DNA of 64,000 nt, taken from assembly GCA_030248065.1 (NCBI GenBank), contig JASAMV010004134.1, forward strand, positions 1 to 64,000, read 5' to 3'. This stretch comes from Rhynchonema sp. JSB1_4. Taxonomy: Eukaryota > Nematoda > Chromadorea > Monhysterida > Xyalidae. The stretch's first letter is position 1, and each line of letters opens with the position of its first letter. Below, one piece after another: positions 11,902 through 25,056 of the stretch. The notes beneath the pieces were generated by a model, which had not been told where the DNA came from, made no database searches, and saw nothing but the letters and a program-made list of their open reading frames with translations. The position numbers and the translations under genes are program-made.

Positions 11902-12969
11902 TTGGATTGGAGCAACTTTGCACTTACACGTCAAGCTTGTGGCAAACGTCCGAAGCTTGCATCTACAATTACTAACTGTTGCTGCGTGGTGCAGATGTAT
12001 AATTCGTGGCAGGTAATTAGATTAAAATATTTTGTGTCAACTTTAGGGAACAAATTTTGCGCCCATGCCTGTTTGGTTGCATTCGTAACTTGGCAACCAC
12101 CCAGCAATCCTTTGCGAATGAAATTTTAATGAAACGGACACCGACCTAAATTTGTTCAATTTTTAACCGAGTTCGATGGCTGGCCTTTCCTTTATGAAAT
12201 TAGTCGATAGTTCTGGAAAGCATCTGCCGCAAAGGTTTAGTGAGTTTGTGCCATGTTTACCGAGCTTGGGTGCAGAAGTTTTTTTTCGCGTGGCACAACC
12301 GGCGATGGAAACGGAATAATATGCGATATAAGCATAAAAATACAGCGATACAAAAAATATGACCGTCTACTCGAAGCACAAAGAACCCAAAAGTAACAAC
12401 GCTACAGAAATACAGTGGGTCACAAAACAACGCTATACAAGTTTTCCTGACAGCAAGAGAAAAGACTATGATGATTGGCATAGAAACGGAACCATAGGTT
12501 TATTTCACTTTGGACCCGTGCCAAAATTGTTGTGGCTTCAAATAAATATGTGAATTCCGTTCCAAACCGGCAGTAAAATAAAGAATACAAATAAATATTT
12601 TCCAGTTTCACTATCTCCGTTATTTTGTGTAAAAAACGGCTGCGCAATTGAAGGCCGTGAAACCAGTCAATATTATGTAACTGGACGTCAAAAAGTAAGA
12701 AGCCAATAAACGGCATATCGGAACTGATGTTTGGGTCGTTTTGTTTCAAATTTCTTTTATCCCCTCGCCATGCACTGCATTCGCAAACCAAATAACTACA
12801 TAGCTCGCTGATTTTTGTCTGAGTATGCAAAGTGCAAACTATACATATTTCGGTCACCAATTCCGATACAGGTCAAGTAAACTTTTCATCAATAATTCAT
12901 TGCAAAGATTCAATCAACAGTGTTCGCATCATCATGAGTTCACATTGCTCCATATCCACAGCAGATGTT
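11902..12969. other. Spacer between the channel and LIM genes
   Basis: I see no conserved coding exon here. A 146-codon minus-strand open frame (12420-12860) lacks recognisable domains and splice context. No transglutaminase-like exon that would extend the upstream LIM gene was found. Confidence 0.5.
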
Positions 12970-13285
12970 TCACGTGGACGGGTAGGCCGGTCGCATCAGA
13001 TTATGCGGGTATTCGCCCTTTGTCTTGGGACTGAACAACAGATTCGACCGATGCGGAATCGGGTCATGTGGCCCGGGCGTGGGCACATGTCCTGCACAGT
13101 AGACCTCCATGTCCTGCGTGTCATTACGATTGTTGTGGTACGTTTTCAGACTCAATCGTGTGCCGCAGATCCAACATTTGAAGCAGCCCTTGTGAAACAT
13201 CGTCCCGTCCTTTAGTGGACCGATCTTGTCGTTGAAATACGTCGGACGTTTACATCGAAAACAGGGGTCTTTCATTTTGGATATT
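12970..13285 (-). CDS. LIM-domain protein, N-terminal exon of an LTD-1/Hillarin-like gene
   Basis: An exon entered through a TTGCAG acceptor near 13286 starts translation at the ATG at 13275. It encodes a LIM zinc-finger domain: CFRC, then GPLKDGTMFHKGCFKCWIC, then LSLKTY and YCAGH. The ligands follow the family spacing C-x2-C, H-x2-C, C-x2-C, C-x2-H. The KIGPLKD and LKTY blocks resemble the LIM domain of Hillarin and nematode LTD-1, which bind the cytoskeleton and normally continue into a transglutaminase-like domain. Here the frame ends after RPAYPST, at 12970. A splice donor GTGAAA could sit at 12973, but no downstream transglutaminase exon is visible before the next gene. It may be a LIM-only protein of 101 aa or a truncated copy. 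Confidence 0.75.
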
Positions 13286-15618
13286 CTGCAATTATGGTTC
13301 AAATCAAAATTGTGAAAGCTGAGTCCAACCTGGGCATCACAAAATTGAGCGATGAGTCGAAATTCACAAACCATTCTATCTTACATACGTAGCAAAAGTT
13401 CACTATGAAATTGGTGAAAATGCAACTGAACACGTCGGTCACGAGTATAGTTTAATCGCGATCCCGCGCTTTTTTGAATACCGATCCCGAGAATCCAAAA
13501 ATAAATCACGAATCGTGAAATTTTTTGACTACACGCTCACAATTTCATAAATTTTGGATGACCATACTCGTTTCGTCGAGAAAGTGAGGTCTTTCATGCA
13601 TATGTCATGCTAAGCAAATATACCTATGTAAGCCACATCGGATAACAATTGATCCAAAAGGCACAGTCCCGTTCGATGCCCAGAACGCACAAAAACTGAG
13701 TACCATTTCAAAAAAAACAACCTGGGCAAAGTTTTACAGTCGGCAGCCCACGAGTTTGAAAGTGCAAGTGTTGTTTGGTACACGCAATGGTACAGTTTGC
13801 CCTTTTCTGTGACCCTCTAATGTTGAGAAACCCTCCAGTGACGACTGACGGTTTGGTCAACGATTTGCACGTTAGTTTTTTTGTTTATAATGACCTAAAA
13901 TGCAGGGTCTCAATGATGTCACTATGAAGAGGGTAGGCTGTCCGTATATGAATGAGCTACGGATCAGTTTTCACAAAAAACCGGAGTGCAGTGCTGACGA
14001 TGGCGACTGAACTGCCAACAATTAGGGTCATGCAAAATCACGTGACCAAGCGTTTGGCAATAATGCCCTGATTGGAGAATTACTGCAATTGAGATTGTGG
14101 TCAAAGCCAAATCAGCTAGCAGTGTTGCTGATGTATAGGTAAACAAGACCATGGGCTGAAAAAATCGTGTTCCCATGAGGCGAAAAATGACTCAGCGGAA
14201 CTATTCTGCAGATCACAACAACATGGAGATTACATCGACAATAAAATTTGCAAACAAATAAATATGAGTGTAGTTGGATTTAAAAAATAATAATGCACGC
14301 TTGCACACGTGGGCGCACAAAGTTGTAAGTCACACTCAAAAATACGATGTGACTGATGGCTTGCGAAGCCGGGCACAGGCGCTCACCTGAAGTTATGATA
14401 TTCGCTTGGGGGCAGTCAATCTATGAGAAAAAACGCAACGCCGTGAAAAAGCCATGGTAGATCAGAGGATTCGGCACGAGGGTATGATACGGTAACTTTC
14501 TGATGCCTGTTCTTAACCTGAAGGAGTGCTTCTAATCCAAGTACATTTTCTGAACTTTCTGGTGCACCAACTACACGTAGGCATAGATTCTGTAAGCCGT
14601 GTGTCTGACTGTGGTGTACACAGTGGTATACATCTGCATGGAGTACAGTTAAAGCACCGAAAACGCGCATCACAATTGTTTGTTTATTCAAATAGAATTG
14701 GTGCGTTTAGTGTGAGCGAGTGAGGTTATTGACTTTGTGACTGGTTCTGAGAGGCTCTGTGATGATTGAAAAATGCTCATTGTAGTTGGGGGCTGGGATG
14801 AAAATGGGACAAGTTTCTACAGTGAGTGTGAAACATCACCAACTTATAAATAGGAACATGACATTGACATCTTAGTCTTAATATTTTCTGTTGTCCAGTT
14901 CTCCCCTGATTTTTCATATTTCATGTCCCAACTTTCAGAGGCGCTCCAACCATCCGTGCAAGCTGCCGTATGTTCGCAGACTTCACCGGCTGGCTGACCC
15001 AGCTAGTTTTGCATCCCAAAGCACATCACACAGTCAACCAATTTGTATTTTGTAGCAACTTGATGCATCCTGCCGCTGCCGCTTGGGCACTACTTGAGCT
15101 CGTGTAACTCAAAACATGATGAACTGGAACAACATTGATTGGCCGACAATTATGTATACGAAGCACAGATTTGTCAGCTGTTAGGTCTTCAAGACTCCAT
15201 CCTTTCAATTATGTGATTATCTGCAGCAGTTGATCTGTGCGAAACCAGCCCCGAGCTTGTGTAGTGCCCACTAATCAGCCGAGCATCGGCTCAACACAGT
15301 CAAAGCGGCGTGTCGACTCGCATCAGTGACACAGCGGCCCGGGATTAGCTCATGTTGTTATTTGTTGGCTGGCACTTCCGATATCCGCAATTGAGCCATA
15401 AATACCACCTGAATCTAGTCATCTTATTGAGCTCCTATGCGATGCATTTGCAACTCAATTGACGCACAAGACGTCAGCTCATTATCATTGTCACCAACCG
15501 ATCAACCGCCCAAGTGGTTCACGAATTGGGATCTATCGAGTGCGAAAACCACACAAAACTCATCGTTGAACACATTTTATCGATTTATGTACACCAAACG
15601 AGTCAATCACCGAATCAA
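13286..15618. other. Spacer, no supported gene
   Basis: Short open frames on both strands lack domain signatures and splice context. A GAAACATCA motif occurs near 14830. Confidence 0.5.
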
Positions 15619-17336
15619 TCAATAGAACGAGCACATGTGCAGTATCGATCGATTGCATTTTGCCTCGAAATCCGTCAACAGCTCGTCAATCTCGTTGTCG
15701 ACGTCTTCGGCTTGTTCCAGCTGCACAAATATTGAAACATCACAAAGATAAATGAAAAGAGAAACAGAAGGTATGAAACCTAATAGTCGGTCCAAAACAC
15801 AAATCCAGATAATCCTAATGTTTATCAATGTAAGTCCATTACTGGACGGATTACGGAGTTTGATATCACCTGTAGAGTGACCAATGGATATTAGTACCAC
15901 TTGTAAAGCACGCACCTCGATGCCAGTTTTCATAAGGTTTTCATGAAACTTTGTGCACATTGAGTTCAGATGGCTGTATGCTGCACTTCTGGCAGCCATT
16001 AGCGCTGCGCATCCAATGTGCTAAATTGCTACATCAACTCACGGCTTCACACAGTTGACAGATGAGGAATGCCCCAATGGTCGCCTCTTCGTGATTGTCC
16101 TGGATGTCGAGGTTGATTATGTGCACACATTGGCCGTGTGTCGGATCGCGCTCGAGAAAAAACTCGATAACCTGCGCAACAAGATTATTTTTAGGTCGAA
16201 TCTTACAAAATGAAGTGCCTACGCACTGCGTTTGTTACTATGCTCTGCGCATAGGAGGGCAAAGTGCACAGGTGATGTATGCCTTGCCTTGGTCACCTGA
16301 CAGTTTGTAATCTATTGATGTTTGGACATTTATGTACTGATGACACGCATATTGACTGGTGTCAGATTGTTCCCAGACATCTAATAAAAACTTCGGCTCT
16401 GATCACCAGTTTGATATCGGCCCATGTGCGATTAAACTTGTCATGATCACGCCATTCAACAAAATAAAGCTCGATAAACTAACAAACAGCAGACCGGCCA
16501 ACCTGATCGTAGACCCGTTCTTCGAGACAAATCACAACGTCGAATTCTTTGTCGCACAATTGGAATCTGTCCGGATGTTGTTTGATGCGTCTGTTGCGTT
16601 CCAGCATGTGCACAATGCCGTTTTGCGTGTATCTACGACAAGCTTGGTGATTTAGATTGTCAGTACTACAGTCAAACGTCTACATAATGAACAGAACGGG
16701 ACCAGACTGCTTTGTTTACTTTTAACAAAATTCACTATGCGGAGCACCGCGTACATTTTTCGAGGTTCACCATGTGAACCGTGTTCAAGCACTGAATGCG
16801 CTTTTACGCACAGATGGCTGGCTTTCTGTATGATCCGCAGCGAGTTCATACCATATGCGTTTCCTTTGCGCAAGCTTTTTGAAAATAAATTCCTTGCCCA
16901 TAAATTGATGCCATAAAAACCTGGGAAACATCCTAGGAAAAATAACGCACAATTCCTTATCCTTCGATTTCAAATCCATGAGAATCGATTCATAGGTGGT
17001 CTCAAATTCGTATATGTTCGGTTTGTCTGGTGTCGGACCGGGCAGTTTCACCTGCGCGCCACTGCCGTAGGACAGCACGTTGAAGCCTTTCTTGCTGTAA
17101 ATGGAATGAAGCAAGATGGAACGTTTACCTATTTCAATACCTGCAAACAGCATTGTGCATGACCATACGCTCTGCACCGAAAAGGGTCAAAGTGAACTTC
17201 TAACCAAGTTTAGGACCGCAGATGCAATCAGACAATCACAGTTAACTCCAAAAAAGACCAACGTCAGCAAATGATGTGCTTCCATGCTGCGGTTCATGTT
17301 GCTCGAGCAGACAACGGCGAACTTTAGACGTGTCAT
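15619..17336 (-). CDS. ssu72: SSU72, RNA polymerase II CTD phosphatase, complete
   Basis: This protein tyrosine phosphatase-fold enzyme removes phosphate from Ser5 (and Ser7) of the RNA polymerase II C-terminal domain, within the cleavage and polyadenylation machinery in the nucleus. The five exons are 17263-17336, 16951-17094, 16503-16632, 16043-16171 and 15619-15720. They total 579 nt and encode 192 aa, matching the near-constant ~194-aa family length. The N-terminus has VVCSSNMNRSMEAHHLL with the CX5R(S) catalytic loop (CSSNMNRS). It is followed by VKLPGP, KDKELYTQNG, EERVYDQV, NLDIQDNHEEATIGAFLIC and the C-terminal NEIDELL...CSFY. Every intron falls inside a conserved block, so the splice sites are well fixed; two donors read GTTGGT and GTTGGC. 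Identification is very secure. Confidence 0.97.
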
Positions 17337-18462
17337 TTTTTGATGACGGAAAGTATCAGCTGGCTGGAAAAACAATGTGAACTGGACAAATATTTTACAA
17401 ATCGGTACACCTTTGATAAATATAGTAGCACTGGCTACGTAAAACCAGTCCGGCATACACCGAAATAGTGGCGGACGCAGCGAACAACACCCCACGAAAC
17501 ATCAGTCTCGTATTTTATTTTTGTCCAGAACATAAAATTTTTTGCTGAATTCCACTTTATGCACACTGTAGGTTTGAAACTATGACATAGCCCACAGGGC
17601 CACACCTAATATTCAGTAACTTTTTTACATTTTTAAACGACATCACATTTTTGCAATAAATGAAATGATAGATACAGCGTCGTGTTCCTCATATAAAATT
17701 GATATGCAGGCCATGCAGATGGAATGAGAATAAAAACGATGGTCATCGTCACAACACCGATCATTGAATAACTTCCAAGAGCTTCACGTGCTCTGCGAAA
17801 CATCAGCGAGCAGTAGTACACCCTCATAAATGAGCCTCAATGTTGAATGAAAAAGCGGGTCCCAATGGATTCACTACATTGCTCCTGCTAAGCATACTAT
17901 CACGTCATAATGATAATGAAAATTATCACGCGACGATGTCATGGCTGATGTTTCACAAGGGAACATTACATCAGTACTGTAAATCGGACGATAAAGTTCA
18001 TCACGGAACGAACTTCTGAAAGTTGATGGCAAAACGAAATGCTAGCCTGTGGACGAATTCTAGAAACCGACTAAAAATCCGTGAAGGACATTAGTTTAGT
18101 ACCCAAGCACTGAGGCGTTTTCTGAAGGTTCCATGAGTATATAGTTTAGAGGAATGGAATTGAACAGCAACCACACACCAAATTTGGGTCACAAAAGCTA
18201 CCATATGCTAACAAATTTCCCAGGTTAGGTATAAACAAAAACCAAAAAATATACAATTCCGTGACCGGGAACGGTCTAAGACACAATTTGGCACAAATGG
18301 ACTACAAGGAACATTCTATAAGACGGTAGCATCATCAAATGTCTGTACATCAAACCCGGGCAATAATATGGCTATAGCGACATGATTATGACTCTAAAAC
18401 ATCAGAATATTAGAACAGAATATTGTTCAGAATGGTTTGTCAAACAGATCATCCACAATAAA
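17337..18462. other. Spacer, no supported gene
   Basis: Between SSU72 and the TMCO4-like gene there are only short frames. Three GAAACATCA/TGATGTTTC motifs lie here (near 17497, 17797 and 17947). Confidence 0.5.
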
Positions 18463-21400
18463 TCACGATTTATCACCTTTCTGTCTCGCGTTTTGTTCCA
18501 CCGTCGGCTGTTTGGTGCTGCTTTTCTTCCTCTCCTCTTCCTCACACACTTGTTTTAATGGCACAGTGCCATTCGTGGTCCGTTGATGTTTCACTTTATT
18601 CGTTGTTGGCGTGTGTGCAGCCCCAATCTCATGACTGGATTGTGCTCTGCTCGGTGGCTTGATGGGTGACTGGGCACGAGGACTGGTCAGTGATGCCAAA
18701 CTGCCCCTTTTGGTTGAATGCAAGCGGGCATCGTCGAATGTCGCTGAAAATTGTGGTAATAGCTTACAAAAAAATGAACATTAGAATATTGGCATGCAAA
18801 GGCACATGTTTATCTCAACACCAACCAAACGAGGATGATGTATGCGGTCGCACATTGACACCGACAGCTTGCAGCACTTCGCGCAGTTTGTGTCGATAAT
18901 CCATGTGACCCTTCACCTGAAATTGAAAGGCAAAACCTGTTGACTGGATGGTAAAATGGAACAACAAATACACAAAACAAAAAAAACACAAAGTACATGG
19001 ATAAAAATATTACAAAACCAACAATATGTGATAAATCCACATTAAGCAGATTTGGCATGGGCGCAGTGATCGGTGCGGTGCCTGCGATTGAGTACTGAGC
19101 GCTCATCGTACGATACAGGAACTTGAGTAGCCAATCGGTTCTGCAATTTTTAGTAACCAGTAGTTTTTCAGCAGACGGTTTTCATTAAGTCAGGAAATAG
19201 ATAGACCCTTCACGCAAAATGCATTCCCATAATGACAAACAGGTCCAACACATTGACTTACTTGCAATATCCATTGACAATACGTCCACCGACGACTTGT
19301 CTGATGAGTCCCCATTCCTTCTGACTGCCCGTCACCGGTGCACCCAGAAGGTACACATCTTGTACGATTCCTAACAGAATTTCACGAACAAATCTCAGTA
19401 AATTATGTGCAAAACTACACACGACACCAGTATTCCAAAGCAACCAACCATAGCACTGCGGCCGTTTGGCCATTTCCAACAGACAATGATAGATGACGCG
19501 CGCACCGAGGCTGAATCCCAACAGTGTCACCGGTCGTTGTCCATGCTGGCGTTTGAGCAACACATTGGCCAAATGCTGCCCGACCTCGACTGCACGATTC
19601 ACACACACATTCCATGGATTGTCCAGTACATTGGCACATGACAGTAGCGCCACTGGCCAGGCGATCGCTGACATTAGACCTGTGAAACATTATTTGCAAA
19701 ACTAAACGCAGCAATATTGCTCAGTCAGTGACATGTGGGTGGTGGCTGACAAGTAGCTTTTGAACGGTCGCACCCACAACAAGGCCGAAAGCAACCACAC
19801 AAATACGTGCGCCGAAGCAACCAACCAGCAAGCGCGGTCTCCATGAGTGTCTGCTGTACAGCCAATGACACAGCCATCGACATGAAATAGTCCATCGCCT
19901 TGCCCAACTGTAACAAATACTGCGATTCGTACCGAACGGTGTATTGCTCGTGGGACACGGCCAGATGACGCCACGGCCAGCGAAACGCGTCCTCGTGCTG
20001 TTCATAGAGTCGGCATTGAAATACAGCGAGCAAAATACAACAGAAATGCAGAAAATTTGGTGTGATAGGGCGCCCCTAGCTCTGGTTTGTATTCAATACT
20101 ACGCGCATACGCTACGCGTTGGCTTTACTATAAACAGCTGACTGGAACGAGGTTTTCATAAAGCATGTAACACAAAGCATCAGCACGCTAAAACGCTAGT
20201 CAGAACATTGCACCATGAGAAACAACAATGAAACATCACAATCATCTATATTAGGCGAGCAGCACTCACATCATCCTGAATCCAGCCGGACACGCCAATG
20301 GCACAATGCAGACTCTGTCCGTCGGTCACCGTTTCGACGACAAACTCCTCGATCGCGCCCACTCGCTTGTTCATTTTGTAGCCCGTCAATCCCGCACCAC
20401 CCACACCGAATAGAGTGCCTGTGCCGGAGGTGATGGGGTTGATTTCTCATCTCAACCATTTGGTTCGCAACAGCTTGCTAGGCTGACGTGTTGCTTTGTA
20501 TTGAAAAATCAGAATACACATTAGTGTTGTGTAGAAGGGACGAAGAACGAATTGCTAATGCGCGTGTGCGTCACACATGTGCAGCACCGCTGCGAGGACC
20601 TAGTCCAACAACACACCACGTTCATAAGATGTCCAGCGCCGGAACTAAGGCAGCAAACAAACACCAACCAATAATGGCAGCTCCGGCAGTTGTGGCGATG
20701 CCGGCAGCTGCACCACCGATCACCATGCCAGCACCAGTGGCTACAAGTGGAGCTGCCAGGCCGCCGGTCAACCCTGGAATAAAATTGTGCGACTTTGTTG
20801 AACGGACGCACCGAACCCAAGACAGAAACAAGCTCGCAATTAACAGATCCAGAGAGATTGTGTGAGCATTATAGTCGGTAGATGGGGATGATGAAAGTAA
20901 TGATCCGACTTGTGACCTTCAAAAACGAAAACCAAGAAGTCCCTTACCAACAAGCACGCCCCCAACAGCTCCAGACGCCCCAATGGCGATGTACCGTTTG
21001 ATCTTCTTATTGCGTTCCGCCTTGCGTCTTGTTTCACGCGCTTCTCTGGAACAAAATTTAGGAAATTTAGACGAAACCACAAACTGTCAACTGAAATTGC
21101 CACAAGACACCACAGTGGTTTGAACAGAACCAACACTGACGCAAACTGTGTCACATAATTCAGACTATTTCCAATAAATTTCAGGCAACAATATTCAACC
21201 CCACTTTCTTGCTTCCCGTTCCTGCATTCCACCAGAACCCCAGCTCACCACAAACACAGCTCAGCGGTTTTGCAATTATGACGCAGGAGCTGCGCTGCAG
21301 AAAAACGTTCAAAATATTAGTGCCGTTGCCGTGAGCACTAACACTGTGGTTCTGTGCTGCTTGATCTGCAGCGGAATATTTATGTGTGCTGCATCTGCGC

Positions 21401-24124
21401 ACGTGCTGTGTGCATAAGATCACAGCAGATATTCATGTTGTGCTTCAACGCACGGCACAAATACTCTGCACTTCTTATGCACAGTCAGACAGCAGCAAGT
21501 AACCGACTATCAGCTGGCAGTCATGTGCCTGTCTGTTGACTACAACCAATCCAGCTTTGGCAAGTAAAAACGCAATTTTATGTGAGCCGCCGGCTGAGCG
21601 TAAAGCTGACCAAACGGCAGCAAGTGGTTGGTTTTGGAACGACAAAAACGATTGACTCATTACGGACTGACTGACTTGACTTCTTTGCTGCATGATGATA
21701 CAATGGCTGGGATGCAGGAACAACGAACGCAAAAATTTATAATACCATACAAGACAAACAACAATTTTTTTGTTTTACCCACTTTGCCAGCTGCCACTTC
21801 GTCAATTGTTCTGAACTAGCAAAAATGCCAGCAGTTCAAGAGTCACTTTCACAACGCACCGCACGTCCATAAGTAACAATACAACATCAAAGGGAAAACT
21901 AAAAAGGCTGTGCATGTTTACGACATCTAACGTGTTTCAATAGCATTTTTGAGAAACTTACGGATCAGCCCTGTGGAAATTAAGAAATGTATTCAGAAAG
22001 TTTATTATAGAGAACACAAATATACATCAAAGTGCGTTCAGGCTTGAAACATCGAAACTGCCTTTTCAGGCACATAAGCATCATGTCATCATGACAGTTA
22101 CCCGAAAATGCATTCTGAAGCGATCTTTTCAAAAGATTGACACTGTATATTGGTGGGCAACACTCGAAAATTACAAAATCCACAAGCCAAACGTCATGCT
22201 ACATAACCATGGGAAGTTGTTGTGTTTGGTGCAATTAGTCTGCACTACAGTCAAGCAAAGATATTCTAGCATACACTAAATAGCGTCGAATTCCCTAAAT
22301 AACTCACTCCGATTCGACGAACGCCTCTTCGATGAGCAGATGGGCAACGCTGTCCTCAATCGCCTCCACCTCACACCAGCTCACAGCCAACAGTGCGGCC
22401 ACGTGACGCATCAGGGAGCGGTGACGGCTGTCGTAGCAGCCTGAAACATTAGGTTGATCGTGGTCCTGTTATGAAATCATGAACCTAATTCCCTCAACTC
22501 AGCGTGGGACTAACAAAATACATAGCGGTTTGCTGCCCAAAAGGGGTCATCAAAATTAAGCCTGTTATTGTTGCAAATTCATGCACACTAGTAAAGGCAA
22601 TCTAGCCGCTATTCCCCGCCGAAAATAACAAACGAGAACACCCCAAAAAATCCCCCCCAACCCAAAAAAAAAAATCTTCTCCACCACATATACATCCACC
22701 CCCCACCACACTAAAGGAAAATCGCTTAAGTCGAAAAACGGTGTAATGGCTCAGGCTCTGGTATACTGTAGATTTCGCGGCGGTGACATCAGCGGCTGGA
22801 TTGCCTATACAAAAATATGCACAACGACGTCAAAACGTTGATAAAAAAAGACACGTTGGGCAAAAATGACCGCGCGGAGCGCGAAAAAATTGAGGCAATT
22901 TTTGTAAAGAAAATTTTGTTGAGCGAAGAAAGATAGATTTTGGCAGCTTGCAAGACAGACAGATAGCCGAAAAACTACATCACTGGACTTTTAGTTGCAG
23001 GATTACCTGCATAGTTTGACGTAAAAGCAGTTTATAAAAACAGACAGCATGAACATGATCTAACGACGCACGAAACTAACATTCTACTTTAACTCTACCG
23101 TCAACGCACCAGTGCTAATGAAGGTGCTGATCATGTCGGCAAACAGAATGGGCAAGCCGTGCTGTTGCAGGAAAGCACATCGTCTCAACGCCACTATCAG
23201 ATCCGTCACTTGATGACCACCCACATGTCCGGGGGAAGACAGATGGGCACGAATTTCGTGCTCCATCTGCAAACAGATTTGGAATGTTTATGTGTTTATC
23301 CGTCTGCCATTTCTTTCACCTGTGGATTTTTATGAATAAATGAATAAAGAACCTATGATGAAGATAAACACAAAAAAACTGTTGCGCTACTTCTTATTCA
23401 GATAACTGTTTGAAACCCAATTCTTCAAAACGTCTGTCACTCACTTTTTCGTCAAGTTTCACACGTGCGATCATTATGTCCGCCGTTCGCACACAGAATT
23501 CTCTGCAAAAGACAGTAGCACAAAGTGAAAAACATTCTGGCCTGGGCAATATATTCTAATAAGATTATCCAACTTGTTATATTGTTTGTTCTCGAGGAAA
23601 TCCAGTGCAATGATGGTCACAACAAGGTCACAATATGCTCGTCGAGTGACCACGTCCAGTTCAGTGGCCAGGCTCACCGCACGTTTCACATAGCCATCCG
23701 CATTGCTGCTGTCTGAAACATTATCTATACTCAGTTTGTTTTTTGCAATATTGTTTGAATTTGACAAGGCAGTCGTCCAACCACCGCCAGTCGCATCATC
23801 ATCGTTCTTCAATTCCAACGTCACGGTACTGGGTACGGCGTGATCCTGATCGTCCAAGGTGGTTGCCTCAAATGCTGCACTCACATTGCTGCACGTGGCC
23901 GAACTGCGTCGGTCAGGCTCCTTCTCACCACCACTACCCTGCCGAGACAAGGACCTTTTGCCGCTACCCTGACGAGACAGGGAACTCTTTCTGCTATTGC
24001 TGTTGTTGTCATTACCCGACGCAAACAAGGACTCCGATTGCACAGTGCTGTCATCATCATTGACTGGGAGAGAGCCATTAGGTTCAATATTTTCATCGTT
24101 TGGGGGTGGAGTTTGAGAAGCCAT
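18463..24124 (-). CDS. tmco4: TMCO4 / DUF726 family membrane protein, complete, 13-14 exons
   Basis: This matches the TMCO4 family, multi-pass membrane proteins with an alpha/beta-hydrolase-like DUF726 region; their substrate is not established. Exons: 23574-24124, 23445-23502, 23110-23266, 22308-22440, (21964-21972 possible), 20948-21045, 20669-20773, 20270-20418, 19826-19997, 19449-19679, 19262-19370, 19023-19140, 18826-18916 and 18463-18743. Without the micro-exon they total 2253 nt, 750 aa, in one frame. Family landmarks in order are a Ser/Gln/Asn-rich N-terminus with repeated SLSRQGSG, IKRYIAIGASG, then GLTGGLAAPLVATGAG (glycine/alanine-rich helices), DNPWNVC, LLGFSLGARVIY with the GFSLG nucleophile-elbow motif, VYLLGAPV, GRIVNGYC, TDWLLKFLYR and VKGHMDY. 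The C-terminal tail is basic and low-complexity. Six of its donors read GTTGGN. Start is the first ATG in the long frame. Confidence 0.92.
21310..21468. repeat. MITE, CAGAATATTAGTG family, copy 4
   Basis: The left end is CAAAATATTAGTGCCG and the right end is the inverted CACGGCACAAATACTCTG, spaced 159 bp apart. It lies in an intron of the TMCO4-like gene, on the stretch between exons 20948-21045 and 22308-22440. Confidence 0.55.
22615..22720. repeat. C/A-rich low-complexity intron tract
   Basis: Homopolymer runs of C and A inside an intron of the TMCO4-like gene, with no coding potential. Confidence 0.7.
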
Positions 24125-25056
24125 CTTTGAACGGCGGCTTGAAAAATCAGACAAGCGAATTTACCACCACAATGAAGTGACTGACGAAATAGAATCAGTC
24201 ATTTTTGGTAGTTTTCTTAACATTTCTTCGAGGCGCATGCGAATTGAACGCTTTAAAACTGAAAGAAATTCTGATTTCGCCATGCTATCACACTTATGAA
24301 AATGCCACGGTTGGAGCAAATATTTCGTGGTCTCAAGCAGCGAGACCACGTTGGTAAATGCAACCGACAAGCGCAAAATCCACGCAATTGCGCAAAAACG
24401 CCGTAATTTATTTATCTACACGAACAGAGCAACAGTCACAAACGCTAGCTGTGCTATGTAAAAATGACAAAGCAAAACCGTCGGCCTATGGGAACATTCT
24501 TCTGTATCACTGTACCGGACTAGCCAATGTTGTTTTTCGCTGTCCAGTGCTTTTGAATAAGCACACTGGCAGAGAGTCGATGTAAAAATGAATACACAGC
24601 TTTGCTGTAAAAGGCAGTATAGTATTGGTGTTATCAGGCAGCTAAACGGATAAGATACAACACAAACGGACATCCTGCCGATACAGGTTTTCCAATAATA
24701 AATCCTTCGTAATGCTGAGCAAAAATTGAATAAAACTAGATGTTCTGCAGGGATCAGAGGCTGAAATCATATATCTTACAATATGTGCATTATAACTTAA
24801 AACATGTGGAAATACCCGACGTTTCCAAGAAACTACAATTACTGACTGCAACATCCACTATAAAATAAGCACAGAACTCTAGATCAGCACACGACTCGGG
24901 TTTTCATACACATGCACAAGCTCGCAGTTCGGCGACGAGGGAAACGCCATCAGACAGGTACACGAGACGAAATATGCCGCAGAATATCTGTGAACTAGAT
25001 TTGTGCGGTTATAACGCACGGCACTGAAACTCAACCCGTCTTGCCTGTCTGTCATA
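24125..25056. other. Spacer between TMCO4-like gene and CHCHD3
   Basis: This stretch contains the 5' leader of the TMCO4-like gene and the 3' flank of CHCHD3. No supported coding exon was found. Confidence 0.5.

Noticed and set aside
12420..12860. 146-codon minus-strand open frame after the LIM exon
   Set aside because: It has no transglutaminase or other domain, and composition is AT-driven. It cannot be joined to the LIM exon with good splice sites.
17633..17827. Possible small membrane protein (65 codons, one hydrophobic helix)
   Set aside because: There is no family match and no convincing splice partner. A hydrophobic stretch alone is weak evidence.
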